The notes: generated by a model not told the origin, from the sequence alone. A DNA stretch of 64,000 nt from Mucilaginibacter sp. OK098 (GCF_900142915.1 NZ_FRCM01000007.1:248001-312000); one strand, 5' to 3'. Counted from the first letter of the stretch, positions 43,419 to 52,764 are shown. Made by a program: numbers and translations.

Positions 43419-44882
43419 TTAATTTATTCCTTTAAATAACCTGTCCCAGCGAATTTGACTAAATAGCGGCGCTTTATCATCTGCACTCATCCAGATAAAA
43501 GATGCCTTTCCTATAATATGATCTTCCGGAACGAAACCCCAAAAGCGTGAATCATCCGAATCGTGCCTGTTATCGCCCATCATCCAGTAATAATTCAATT
43601 TAAAAGTATAGCTCTTGGTTTTTTTGCCATTTATGAATATGTCATTCCCTTTAACTTCCAGTCTATTGTTTTCATAAATATTTATGCAGCGCTCATATAG
43701 CGGGTAGGTCATACTATCAAGTTTTACTGTCCAGCCTTTCTTGGGAATAATTATAGGACCGTAATTATCCACGTTCCATTTATAATCAGGCTGTCTGCCA
43801 TTAAGCATTAAACTTGCGGGACCTACCGGATGGATGGAGTTTGTTGGATAAACCGGACTCTCTGGGTCTGTTAATCCTTTTGGTGAGATATGCGGCTTTA
43901 TTGATTTAACGTTTGAATATCCCTTTAATATCTTAGCTGCCTCAGCTGTCATGGTCGGGTTTGGATTACCGTCATACATAGAAACATGCAGGTCTTTTAA
44001 AATTTGTGGATTAAGATCGGCTCCTGTTGTAACATAAGTATAATCTATTTCCCCTTCAGATGGATTTTGTGAAGGCCTGTTATTTATATATACCTGTCCA
44101 TCAACCACGCTTAAAGTATCTCCGGCAATTCCTTCGCACCGCTTTAAGAAAATTTCGCGCTTATCAACCGGGCGATAGTAAGGTGAATCGGCATCCATAG
44201 GATAATTAAACACCACAACATCTCCTCTTTTTATGCTGCTGAAACCAGGCAACCTTAAATAAGGAAGCTTTAATCCATCCAAGTATATTTTAGTAAACGG
44301 GAATGATACGGGCCGCATTGGTGTGCGCGCTCCATAGCTTAGCTTGCTTACAAAAAAGTAATCCCCTGTAAGTAAAGTACGTTCCATTGAAGATGTTGGC
44401 ATAATGTACGACTCTATAAAAAAAGCACGAATAAATATCGCAGCGGCAACAGAGCATAAAAAAGGGACACCCCACACAATAACAGTAGGCGTTTTTGCAG
44501 GCTTTCCAAATTTTTCTTTAAACTCCGCAGTTGCAGATGGGCCTAAATATCGGGTATCATCAAAGCCCCATTTGGGTAAATAAATAAACGGGAAAAATGA
44601 GGCTGCAAGTTGTTTACGGATAGTAAATTTTCCATATGATTTTATAAAATCAATGTAGATACCCAATCCGGCAACTAAGTTTAATATTGGGATAAAAAGC
44701 CAAATGAGCCACCACGCAGGTCTACCACTTATTTTAAGCATTACGTAGGTTGAGTAAAATGGAACGAGTGCCTCCCATCCTTGCCAGCCTGCTTTTCTGA
44801 ATAATTTCCAATAACCAGGAAGCATTAAAACAAAAAAAGGGGCAGCTAATATGCATACCCCTATATAATAAGCTATTCCCAT
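43419..44882 (-). CDS. Signal peptidase I with N-terminal membrane domain (middle, apparently chimeric copy)
   Basis: This 487-residue protein combines parts of both neighbours. Residues about 1-115 match the DUF5684-type start of the downstream copy (KAGWQGWEALVPFYSTYVML and SGRPAWWLIWLFIP). From about 255 on, it matches the upstream copy closely, including a long insert with YPTNSIHPVGP and the KLDSMTYPLYERCI segment that the downstream copy lacks. The catalytic residues are present: Ser165 (MPTSSMERT) and Lys247 (LKRCEGIAGD). The segment AHHTMPLINTKAYW found in both neighbours is missing. It starts 3 bases after the stop of the upstream copy. Confidence 0.9.
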   Translation of the reverse strand: MGIAYYIGVCILAAPFFVLMLPGYWKLFRKAGWQGWEALVPFYSTYVMLKISGRPAWWLIWLFIPILNLVAGLGIYIDFIKSYGKFTIRKQLAASFFPFIYLPKWGFDDTRYLGPSATAEFKEKFGKPAKTPTVIVWGVPFLCSVAAAIFIRAFFIESYIMPTSSMERTLLTGDYFFVSKLSYGARTPMRPVSFPFTKIYLDGLKLPYLRLPGFSSIKRGDVVVFNYPMDADSPYYRPVDKREIFLKRCEGIAGDTLSVVDGQVYINNRPSQNPSEGEIDYTYVTTGADLNPQILKDLHVSMYDGNPNPTMTAEAAKILKGYSNVKSIKPHISPKGLTDPESPVYPTNSIHPVGPASLMLNGRQPDYKWNVDNYGPIIIPKKGWTVKLDSMTYPLYERCINIYENNRLEVKGNDIFINGKKTKSYTFKLNYYWMMGDNRHDSDDSRFWGFVPEDHIIGKASFIWMSADDKAPLFSQIRWDRLFKGIN

Positions 44883-44885
44883 ATA

Positions 44886-46034
44886 TTAATGAATGCCATT
44901 GAATAACCTGCTCCAGCGGATCTTGCTGAAGAATGGTGCATTATCATCCCAGCTCATCCAGATAAACAAGGCTTTGCCAACAATGTGGTCTTCAGGCACA
45001 AAACCCCAAAAGCGTGAATCGTCTGAATCATGACGGTTATCGCCCATCATCCAGAAGTAATTCATTTTAAAGGTGTAGCTGTCGGTCTTTTTGCCGTTAA
45101 TAAAAATATCGTTGCCTTTAACTTCCAGCTTGTTGTTCTCATAGGTTCTGATACAACGCTCATAAAGCGGATAGGTCATACTGTCAAGCTTTACTGTCCA
45201 CCCTTTTTTAGGAATAATTATAGGGCCATAATTGTCAACGCTCCATTTAAAGTCAGGCTGTTTGCCGTTAAGCATCAGGTTAGGCGGACCAACCGGGTGA
45301 CCCGGATTTGTAGGATAAACCGCGCTATTAGGATCACTTATCCCTTTTTGAGAAAGGATCGGTTTAAGTGATTTTATGTTTGAGTATCCTTTTAATTTAT
45401 CGGCAGATTCCTTCGTCATGGCCTGATAAGTATGCCCTTCATAAAGTGTTATGTTAAGCTCATCCGTAATTTGCGGGTTAAGATCAACACCGTTGGTTGA
45501 ATAACTGTATTCCATTTGCTCGCCCGGTGGGTTGGGAGCGATTTTGCGGTTTACATATACCTGTCCGTCAACAACACTTAAAGTATCGCCGGGAGCACCC
45601 TGGCAACGTTTTATAAAGTTTTCACGCTTATCAACCGGCCTGTAAAACGGTGAATCTGCATCCATAGGATAGTTAAATACCACCACATCGCCTTTTTTAA
45701 CATCACTTAAACCAGGTAAGCGGTAATAAGGAAGCTGGATCCCGTCCCAATAGGCCTTGGTATTTATAAGCGGCATGGTATGGTGGGCAAATGGGAATGC
45801 AATTGGTGTTATAGGTGTGCGGGCTCCGTAATTAACCTTGCTTACAAACAAAAAGTCGCCAACAAGCAGCGATCTTTCCATTGATGGGGTAGGTATTACA
45901 TAGGCTTCTATAAAAAAAGTACGGATCAAAGTTGCCGCTATTACAGCGAAAACGATAGCATCAGTCCACTCGCGTACAGCGCTTTTCTTTTTTTTAGGGG
46001 TATCTTTCTTTTTACTCCAGAATTTCCAGTTCAT
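44886..46034 (-). CDS. lepB: Signal peptidase I, short form (first in the tandem)
   Basis: This 382-residue protein lacks the extra N-terminal membrane domain. It starts with a basic segment (MNWKFWSKKKDTPKKKKS) and a single membrane helix (about 25-42). Catalytic Ser51 (IPTPSMERS) and Lys142 (IKRCQGAPGD) are clear, as is box E (MGDNRHDSDDSRFWGFVP). A long insert (about 160-270) carries DPNSAVYPTNPGHPVGP. It is the first of three tandem paralogues transcribed away from dapB, across a repeat-filled gap of 187 bases. It is the best candidate for the ancestral housekeeping leader peptidase. Confidence 0.93.
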   Translation of the reverse strand: MNWKFWSKKKDTPKKKKSAVREWTDAIVFAVIAATLIRTFFIEAYVIPTPSMERSLLVGDFLFVSKVNYGARTPITPIAFPFAHHTMPLINTKAYWDGIQLPYYRLPGLSDVKKGDVVVFNYPMDADSPFYRPVDKRENFIKRCQGAPGDTLSVVDGQVYVNRKIAPNPPGEQMEYSYSTNGVDLNPQITDELNITLYEGHTYQAMTKESADKLKGYSNIKSLKPILSQKGISDPNSAVYPTNPGHPVGPPNLMLNGKQPDFKWSVDNYGPIIIPKKGWTVKLDSMTYPLYERCIRTYENNKLEVKGNDIFINGKKTDSYTFKMNYFWMMGDNRHDSDDSRFWGFVPEDHIVGKALFIWMSWDDNAPFFSKIRWSRLFNGIH

Positions 46035-46068
46035 GTTTACAATATTGGTAATTTATTTTAGGAATACA

Positions 46069-46215
46069 GAATCAAGAGTCAAGAAATCAAGAGTCAAGAT
46101 GAAAAACTTTTCTGTCAATGCTTAAATCTTTTCTTATTTCTTCTAATCTTGATCCTTGTTTCCTGTTTATCTTTATTCTTATCTCTTGATTCTTGATCTC
46201 TTGCTTCCTGACTCT
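46069..46215. repeat. Cluster of TCAAGAGTCAAG / TCTTGATTC words
   Basis: Two direct copies of AATCAAGAGTCAAGA occur at 46069-46098 on the left. The right part (about 46140-46215) has several TCTTGATTC and CTTGATC words complementary to them. The whole can fold as an imperfect long hairpin and resembles the element at 31383-31482. It lies between dapB and the signal peptidase tandem. Confidence 0.55.
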
Positions 46216-46221
46216 CTTCTC

Positions 46222-46971
46222 TTATTTAAAGTCAAACATATCTTCAACCGAGTGGAATCCTGTTTTTCCCTGGATCCATTCAGCAGCCAATACGGCACCT
46301 AATGCAAAGCCGTTACGGTTATGGGCGGTATGTTTAAATTCTATCGAATCGACCTCTGAATCATAGATAACGGTATGCGTACCCGGAACGCTGTCAATCC
46401 GAAAGGATTCTATCAGCAGTTGATCGCTTTTTACATTATCATCCGCAGTTTCGGCGCCGTCGGCAGTAAGAGAATTAACCCATTCTTTTTTCGAGTGGAG
46501 GTTTTCAACTATTCCTTCAGCAATGGTTATGGCTGTACCACTTGGCGAATCAAGCTTTTGGGTATGGTGGATCTCTTCAACCTGCACATCATAATACGGG
46601 TAATTGTTCATCAGCCTGGCAAGCACCTTATTAACGTGGAAAAATATATTTACGCCAACACTAAAATTTGTGGCATATAACAGGGCTGTGCTGCTGCGTT
46701 CATATTGCTCTTTTAACTTTGGCAGGTTACTATACCAGCCGGTTGTACCAACAACAACAGGCACACCTGCATTAAGGCAGTGCTCAATATTACTTAATAC
46801 GGTACCGGGGGTGCTAAACTCAATGGCAACATCGGCCATTTGCAGGTTTTCGGCAGTTAGCTCATCCTGGTTATCCTGGTCAATTTTTAATACGATTTCG
46901 TGCTTGCGGTCGGTGGCAATTTTTTCAATTATCTTGCCCATTTTCCCGTATCCTAATAATGCGATCTTCAT
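46222..46971 (-). CDS. dapB: 4-hydroxy-tetrahydrodipicolinate reductase
   Basis: This 249-residue enzyme makes tetrahydrodipicolinate for lysine and diaminopimelate. The nucleotide-binding turn GYGKMG is at 7-12. The catalytic region EIHHTQKLDSPSGTA (133-147) has the His pair and Lys139. Residues 75-77 (GTT) fit the substrate loop. Length is typical. It sits between the DUF5683 gene and the signal peptidase genes on the minus strand, in an order common in Bacteroidota. Confidence 0.96.
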   Translation of the reverse strand: MKIALLGYGKMGKIIEKIATDRKHEIVLKIDQDNQDELTAENLQMADVAIEFSTPGTVLSNIEHCLNAGVPVVVGTTGWYSNLPKLKEQYERSSTALLYATNFSVGVNIFFHVNKVLARLMNNYPYYDVQVEEIHHTQKLDSPSGTAITIAEGIVENLHSKKEWVNSLTADGAETADDNVKSDQLLIESFRIDSVPGTHTVIYDSEVDSIEFKHTAHNRNGFALGAVLAAEWIQGKTGFHSVEDMFDFK

Positions 46972-47050
46972 TCCGGTTTTTATTTTTTTGATGTGATGCT
47001 AACAACCATACTGCCTGATGATTGACAAGATCTGTAACCTTGAACAATTA

Positions 47051-47746
47051 TCAAAGTGTAAAGGTAATTTTTATCCCCGGAATATATGAACCGATAGAAT
47101 TTTGAGCATAAATAGTTGGCTGATTGATCAGGCCGGGCGTTATCCGCATTGAAAAATTATTGTCAAGCGTATAGCTATGGATAAATTTGGCGTCGATATA
47201 AGCGTCAACAGCATTTATACCCCAAAAAGCTACAGCTCCTAATATACAAAGGTCACGGTTGCGGCGGTAGCCATCTTTTGCATCATAAATTGCCTGATCG
47301 CTAACATTTGCAGCTTTATATTGGTTATATTCAGTATAATAAGGATCACCAGCCTTTGGCGTTATTAAATGATTGCGATATATTGACAGTTGCAAAAACT
47401 CCTTGTAATACTGGGCATTAAATACTATTCCCCAGCCAAAAAGACCAAGTGCGCCATAAATAACAGGCACTTTCCAAATTTTGTGATTATATATCTGCCC
47501 CAGTCCCGGAACAAGCAGGGAGCGGATAACCGCCTTATGCGGGCTGTGCAAAGTATCGGGATGATAAACTTTCTCTTTCCGTATTTTAGGTGCGTCTGAT
47601 CTTATTATATCGGTATCCTGCCGCATTGCCTTAAGTGAATCCATTTTACTTTTTACAACAGTTTTGATTGTTGTATCGGGCTTTTGTGCCCTGGCAGTAA
47701 AAACAAATCCGGCAAGCAGCCAGGTAATAAGCAAATATTTATACAT
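47051..47746 (-). CDS. DUF5683 domain exported/membrane protein
   Basis: This 231-residue protein has a signal peptide (about 1-20, ARA-Q cleavage). A linker with repeated charged residues follows (about 22-65). The conserved part starts at HKAVIRSLLVPGLGQIYNHKIWKVP (about 68-92), with GLGQIYN diagnostic of DUF5683, and contains two membrane helices and FWGINAVDAYIDAKF. The function is unknown. It lies between parB and dapB, 40 bases after parB, as in many Bacteroidota. Confidence 0.88.
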   Translation of the reverse strand: MYKYLLITWLLAGFVFTARAQKPDTTIKTVVKSKMDSLKAMRQDTDIIRSDAPKIRKEKVYHPDTLHSPHKAVIRSLLVPGLGQIYNHKIWKVPVIYGALGLFGWGIVFNAQYYKEFLQLSIYRNHLITPKAGDPYYTEYNQYKAANVSDQAIYDAKDGYRRNRDLCILGAVAFWGINAVDAYIDAKFIHSYTLDNNFSMRITPGLINQPTIYAQNSIGSYIPGIKITFTL

Positions 47747-47786
47747 CTGTTACATTAAAAAACCCTTTGTTGTAAGGGAATATAGT

Positions 47787-48704
47787 TTACCAATCCATAA
47801 TTTCGAGGATCCGGCTAAGATCACTTTCTGATAAAAAGGGAATCTCAATTGTACCCCGGCCCTGACCGCCAATTTTCAGCTTAACTCTTGAGCTGAATTT
47901 AGATGCCAGGTCGTCCTGTATTTTTTGAACCTGGAACGAGATCGGCTCAGGCTGTTTACCTTCCTTTTTTACAGGCGCCCTTTGCATATCACGAACCAGT
48001 TCTTCTGTCTTACGAACGGATAAACCCTGCTGAATAATATGTTGATGGATATATATTTGTTTTGTGGGATCGTCAATAGTGATCAATGCCTTGGCGTGGC
48101 CCATGGTAATTTCGCCTTCGCGGATAGAAGCCTGGATAGCCGGGGGTAATTTTAACAGGCGCAGGTAGTTAGTAACAGTCGACCGGTTCTTACTTACGCG
48201 CTCACCCAATTCATCCTGTTTAAGGTTACATTCCTCAATCATCCGCTGCAAGCTAAGTGCTACTTCAATAGCATTCAGATTTTCGCGCTGCAGGTTTTCA
48301 ATAAGCGCCATTTCCAGCATTTGCTGATCATTGGCACTACGGATATAAACCGGGATGTGTGTTAAACCGGCAAGCTTTGAGGCACGTAAACGGCGTTCGC
48401 CGGATATCAACTGGTAGCTATGTGCGTTTAGCCGCCTAACAGTAATTGGCTGAATAAGTCCCTGTAGTTTTATTGAATCAGCCAGTTCTGTCAAAGCTTC
48501 CTGGTCAAAATCAGTACGGGGCTGAAACGGATTAACTTCTATTTCAGATAATTTTATCTCGTTTACCGAACCCAGGCTGTTAACTTCAGGGCCGGATGAA
48601 ACGTTATTTGCTTTATTATTATTTTGACTTTGATTAACACTTTCCGAATCATTCAGCAATGCACTTAATCCTCTTCCTAAAGCGTTTCTTTTTTCTGCAC
48701 TCAT
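47787..48704 (-). CDS. parB: Chromosome partitioning protein ParB
   Basis: This 305-residue protein has a ParB/Sulfiredoxin-like CTPase domain (about 45-140) with EVNPFQPRTDFDQEAL and the SGERRLRAS motif that binds CTP. The helix-turn-helix DNA-binding domain follows (about 150-205, LKQDELGERVSKNRSTVTNYLRLL). The C-terminal dimer domain closes the protein (KLKIGGQGRGTIEIPF). It loads at parS and clamps DNA during chromosome segregation. It starts 7 bases after parA. No parS-like palindrome was noticed in the window. Confidence 0.96.
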   Translation of the reverse strand: MSAEKRNALGRGLSALLNDSESVNQSQNNNKANNVSSGPEVNSLGSVNEIKLSEIEVNPFQPRTDFDQEALTELADSIKLQGLIQPITVRRLNAHSYQLISGERRLRASKLAGLTHIPVYIRSANDQQMLEMALIENLQRENLNAIEVALSLQRMIEECNLKQDELGERVSKNRSTVTNYLRLLKLPPAIQASIREGEITMGHAKALITIDDPTKQIYIHQHIIQQGLSVRKTEELVRDMQRAPVKKEGKQPEPISFQVQKIQDDLASKFSSRVKLKIGGQGRGTIEIPFLSESDLSRILEIMDW

Positions 48705-48711
48705 CTTTTAA

Positions 48712-49515
48712 TTATACTATTGCTGTATTTGTTGTGGCTTCTTCTCTAACCAAACCATTTTTGCGTAAAATTTCGCGGGCCAGGTTAAGATAATTTATTG
48801 CCCCTTTGCTGGTAGCATCATGCATAATTACTGATATGCCAAAGCTTGGAGCCTCGCTTAAACGCGTGTTACGCTGAATAATGGTATCAAACACCATATC
48901 TTCAAAATGGCTCCTCACCTCTTCAACTACCTGGTTTGATAAACGCAGCCTTACATCGTACATCGTTAATAATATGCCTTCAATCTCCAGTTTAGGGTTT
49001 AACCTCGACTGTACAATTTTTATGGTGTTTAACAGCTTGCCTAAACCTTCCAATGCAAAATACTCGCATTGTACAGGTATAATTACAGAGTCGGCTGCTG
49101 TTAAAGCGTTAATGGTGATCAAACCCAGTGAAGGCGAGCAGTCAATTATAATAAAATCATAATCATCCCTTATGCTGTTTAACACCGCTTTCATTTTATA
49201 CTCGCGGTCGGTAAGATTTATCATTTCTATCTCGGCGCCCACCAGGTCAATATGGGCAGGCAACAGATCCAGATTCGGGGTCTCGGTTTTTTGAATAGCT
49301 TCACGCGGGTCTATCTGGTTAATGATACACTCATAAATGCTATTCTTTATGTTCCTCGGATCAAACCCAATACCCGAGGTTGAATTGGCTTGCGGATCGG
49401 CATCAACCAATAATGTTTTAAACTCCAATACGGCTAAACTTGCAGCCAGATTTATTGATGACGTAGTTTTACCTACACCGCCTTTTTGGTTGGCTAAAGC
49501 AATAATTTTACTCAT
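48712..49515 (-). CDS. parA: Chromosome partitioning ATPase ParA (Soj)
   Basis: This 267-residue MinD/ParA ATPase has the deviant Walker A KGGVGKTT at 11-18, Walker A' DADPQANST and the Walker B-like DFIIIDCSPSLGLIT. It carries no extra DNA-binding N-terminal domain, so it is the short chromosomal Soj type rather than a plasmid type. It forms a gradient that moves ParB-bound origins. It is the first gene of a minus-strand cluster parA, parB, DUF5683, dapB and signal peptidases. The upstream TATATTTC is a near match to TAnnTTTG. Confidence 0.96.
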   Translation of the reverse strand: MSKIIALANQKGGVGKTTSSINLAASLAVLEFKTLLVDADPQANSTSGIGFDPRNIKNSIYECIINQIDPREAIQKTETPNLDLLPAHIDLVGAEIEMINLTDREYKMKAVLNSIRDDYDFIIIDCSPSLGLITINALTAADSVIIPVQCEYFALEGLGKLLNTIKIVQSRLNPKLEIEGILLTMYDVRLRLSNQVVEEVRSHFEDMVFDTIIQRNTRLSEAPSFGISVIMHDATSKGAINYLNLAREILRKNGLVREEATTNTAIV

Positions 49516-49727
49516 TTTATACGTTAAAAAAATTTATAAATGGGTTTTTCACTAACAACGAAATATAGGAACAGCAATTTATACTTTCCTAAGGTTTTTT
49601 ATGCGGGATAAAGATACATATTTAAATAATTCCGAAATCCACAGGTTTTGCCTATTTACAAACAGTTTTGGGTCCGAAAGTCGAGAAAGTCCGGAAGTCC
49701 GAAAGAAAAAGCTTGCGAATGTATACA

Positions 49728-49760
49728 AGACTTACGAAGTTTTGAAAACTTCATAAGTCT
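49728..49760. repeat. 15-bp stem palindrome, copy 2
   Basis: AGACTTACGAAGTTTT and AAAACTTCATAAGTCT pair with one C-A mismatch around G. The sequence is a close relative of the palindrome at 40775-40807. It lies in the gap between parA and the FMN reductase gene. Confidence 0.8.
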
Positions 49761-49826
49761 TTCCATGATTATTTATTTACTTTGTTCATTCGTGATTTTT
49801 TAATTCACAAATTCAATAACCCAAAC

Positions 49827-50348
49827 ATGGTTACTATCATATCAGCCACTAATCGCCCAAACAGTTCAACGTATAAGCTGGCACAGTATTATCAGAAAAA
49901 ATTAAAAGAAAAAGGATTTGAGGCCGGGATCTTATCTTTAACCCAATTGCCGGCAAATATAATTGAAAGCGATCTGTACAAAAAAAGGAGCGAAGAATTT
50001 ATGCCGATACAGGATCTTGTGTCAAAAACCGATAAGTTCCTGTTTATTATCCCCGAATATAACGGCAGCTTTCCCGGAGTTTTAAAGGTTTTTATAGATG
50101 CCTGCAGCTTTCCCGAAAGCTTTTATGAAAAAAAAGCAGCGCTTGTTGGTTTATCATCCGGTAAATATGGAAACATTAGGGGCATTGATCACTTTACCGG
50201 TGTTTGCCATTATATGCACTTAAACATTATGCCGTTAAAAATTCATATCGGCAGTATTAATAAAGAGTTTGACGCGGATAATAATCTTTTTCAGAAGGAT
50301 ACCCTGAAGTTTACTGAAGAGCAAATGGATAAATTTATTTTGTTTTGA
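49827..50348 (+). CDS. NADPH-dependent FMN reductase family protein
   Basis: A TTG at 49782 is in frame, but the ATG at 49827 gives the family start MVTIISATNRPNSSTYKLAQ (173 residues). It has a flavodoxin-like fold: SATNRPNSST (6-15) binds the FMN phosphate, and IIPEYNGSFPGVLKVFIDA supplies the isoalloxazine loop. The family includes quinone, azo and FMN reductases; the substrate is unknown. It stands alone. Confidence 0.9.
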   Translation: MVTIISATNRPNSSTYKLAQYYQKKLKEKGFEAGILSLTQLPANIIESDLYKKRSEEFMPIQDLVSKTDKFLFIIPEYNGSFPGVLKVFIDACSFPESFYEKKAALVGLSSGKYGNIRGIDHFTGVCHYMHLNIMPLKIHIGSINKEFDADNNLFQKDTLKFTEEQMDKFILF

Positions 50349-50493
50349 TTGGGAGATTACACCGATTTTTGTTGATTTCACCGATTGGAATAATCATATA
50401 AAGCTTATTAAATAATTTCACGCAAATCAATACTATTGATAATCAAATTTTTAGCCTTTAGCTTTACGCATTCTGCTTTTAGCTTTTATATAA

Positions 50494-52437
50494 TCACCTT
50501 ACAATAAACACCCATCCTGAAAGTTTAGGCGTGTTGTTTTTCAAATCGATAACATAGTAATAAGTGCCTTCGGGCAGGGCCGAACCGTTATAAGTACCAT
50601 CCCAGGCTTTGGAATAGCCTATACTTTGGTAAACTTTTTTGCCATAACGGTCAAATACCAGGGTCGAGCTTTCGGGATAGGTAAATAAGGCTTCAATGTT
50701 CCATTGGTCATTAATGCCATCGTTATTTGGCGAGAAAGTATTTGGTATGATTATCTTTTTATAAACCTTTACAAAAACAGGAGCGCTGACGGAGATGCCA
50801 CAGCTTTGCGATGTTACCGTCATGGTATAAGTAATATCATCAGTAGGATTGGCAATTGGCGTGGCTGATGTCGGGTCGTCAAGCGCGGTAGCCGGCGACC
50901 ATAAAATGCTGCTGATCTTATCCCCTTTTACCGTTCCACTTAACTTTACCGATTGTCCCTCAAAGATGTTTTTATTTCCGCCGCCATTGGCTACCGGGTT
51001 CTGATTTACGGTTACTATTATTGATTTGGTATCGGTACAATAATCATTGCTCACATTAACATTATAGGTAGTTGTTACAAGCGGTGTGGCTATTGGGTTT
51101 GGCACATCATCATGATTAAGCCCGGTGGATGGCGTCCATTTGTAATACAATCCGCCCGATGCGCCAAGCTGTGTGTGTTCGCCGGCACATATAGGTGCAA
51201 CGGCAATTACATTTGCTACAGGCTTTGGAATAATACTAACCTGCACATTTGCAGGCGCCCCTGTGCAATTTTGAGCTGATATGGGTACAACTGTGTAAGT
51301 ACCTGCATCTGCCAGGGCAATGTTATTAATAACCAGCGGGTTTTGCAAAGTTGGCGCCAGGTCGGGCCCCGACCATATATATGTTGCCCCGCCAGAAGCG
51401 GTTAAGGTTAAGGTAGTGCCTTCACAGAAGGTTTGCGGCGCAATGGCTGCAGCAACAGGAAGCGGGATTACCGTAGCGGTTAATGGCAATGAGTAAACCC
51501 TGCAGTTAAGTGATGAGATATCCCCGCCATTTGCCACAACACCAACCCGGTATAAATAGGTCCCTAAAACGGTGTTATCAGCAGGCCTTATATAGGTATC
51601 GGAATTGGCTCCAGGTATGTCGGCCCAATTATTGCCGCCGGTATTATACTGCCATTGATATACCGGGTTGCCATTAACTTTGGCTTGTAGGGTAACCATG
51701 GTATTACTTCCTATACATACATCCTGCGCTGCTGAACCACTGAAAGATCCAAAACCAGCCTGCACCACCTGGCCGCAGGCACGAAAGGTAATGTCATCCA
51801 AAGCCAGGTCATTCCCGCATCCTCCCGGTGCATTGTTTATCATTTTTACAATAACGTTGGTAACATTAGCGGGGGTAGTAAAAAAGGTGCCGTATTGTGC
51901 CCATACCGTTTCGTCTGTAGGCGGTATATTACCTGTATTATAGGTTTTAAGTACCTGCCCGGTAGTTGTTTCGATTGAAAATGTAATATTAGGTTGGGAA
52001 GAAGCGCCTCCACAAGCTGATGGAATGATAAGATTAGTTATATAAGCAGCAAACTCATAAGTAGTATTGGGGCATAACTGGCCGGCATCTGCACTTTGGG
52101 TATAAAACAACCCCGGATTATTTGATGCATTAACTATCATCATATACCCGTTAGGGTTACCTGTGTGGTCATGTGAAAGGGTGTGCCAGGTTTGGCCAAA
52201 GCAGCCGTTAGTACTACTGGCAATGGTATAACTTCCATCATTAGGGCAATCGCTTCCAAAGTAGTTGTAATTGGTTACATTACTACCTAATGGGGCTCCC
52301 TGGTTAGTACCCGATCCAAAATCCTGGTTAATAACTGGATCGCCCAGGCTCCCGGTACAAACCTGCGCCTGGCTTTTGATGGCAAGAGTTATACAAACTA
52401 CCAGTAAAAATAACTTAAGCCAAATTGGTTTCATCAC
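50494..52437 (-). CDS. T9SS type B sorted exported protein (gliding-motility C-terminal domain)
   Basis: This 647-residue protein has a signal peptide (about 1-24, SQA-Q cleavage). Several Ig/PKD-like beta domains follow in the middle (about 230-545), with repeated ITVTVNQNPVA-like linkers. The C-terminal ~90 residues (NTFSPNNDGINDQWNIEALF, then the FDRYGKKVYQS segment and final VFIVR) are the CHU_C / gliding-motility domain used by the type IX secretion system for export. The N-terminal part (YEFAAYITNL) resembles an adhesin-like jelly-roll. It is probably a surface protein or secreted adhesin. The minus-strand gene stands alone. Confidence 0.88.
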   Translation of the reverse strand: MMKPIWLKLFLLVVCITLAIKSQAQVCTGSLGDPVINQDFGSGTNQGAPLGSNVTNYNYFGSDCPNDGSYTIASSTNGCFGQTWHTLSHDHTGNPNGYMMIVNASNNPGLFYTQSADAGQLCPNTTYEFAAYITNLIIPSACGGASSQPNITFSIETTTGQVLKTYNTGNIPPTDETVWAQYGTFFTTPANVTNVIVKMINNAPGGCGNDLALDDITFRACGQVVQAGFGSFSGSAAQDVCIGSNTMVTLQAKVNGNPVYQWQYNTGGNNWADIPGANSDTYIRPADNTVLGTYLYRVGVVANGGDISSLNCRVYSLPLTATVIPLPVAAAIAPQTFCEGTTLTLTASGGATYIWSGPDLAPTLQNPLVINNIALADAGTYTVVPISAQNCTGAPANVQVSIIPKPVANVIAVAPICAGEHTQLGASGGLYYKWTPSTGLNHDDVPNPIATPLVTTTYNVNVSNDYCTDTKSIIVTVNQNPVANGGGNKNIFEGQSVKLSGTVKGDKISSILWSPATALDDPTSATPIANPTDDITYTMTVTSQSCGISVSAPVFVKVYKKIIIPNTFSPNNDGINDQWNIEALFTYPESSTLVFDRYGKKVYQSIGYSKAWDGTYNGSALPEGTYYYVIDLKNNTPKLSGWVFIVR

Positions 52438-52764
52438 CAGGTAAACAACTGTAAAATAATTGGTTTTATTCCAAAAGTAATTTAATTACTCAATGCGCGA
52501 CCCGTAATTTGAAAAAACGGCCAATTATTAGTGAATTTGATAGAGAAAGGACTGATATCGGCAATAAGATATAGCAAGTGATGGCATTGAAGGGCAAACT
52601 AACCCCAACAATTAATTATATTGCGGGGGTTGCGCCCCTGGTTTATCTGTGTCATCCATTATTGTGACTATCCTTCTAAAATTCTGTTGATATTTACTCT
52701 TAAAGGAATACTAAGCTGCATTAATTTATAATTAAATAAGCTATTTTTGTGTTCCATAACTCCT
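52438..52764. other. Divergent gap between the T9SS protein and the TonB receptor
   Basis: 327 bases without a gene. A GGGGTTGCGCCCC hairpin occurs near 52625-52640. The end holds a TATTTTTG promoter-like word. No other structure is evident. Confidence 0.45.
52742..52749 (+). promoter_or_regulatory. Candidate -7 promoter element for the TonB receptor
   Basis: TATTTTTG matches TAnnTTTG exactly, 15 bases before the ATG at 52765. No -33 TTG at the usual spacing is seen. Confidence 0.4.

Noticed and set aside
47787-49515. Plasmid origin, because of parA and parB
   Set aside because: ParA is the short chromosomal Soj type, and the genes sit with dapB, rimO, ftsY and ribosomal genes. No replication protein or iterons are near.
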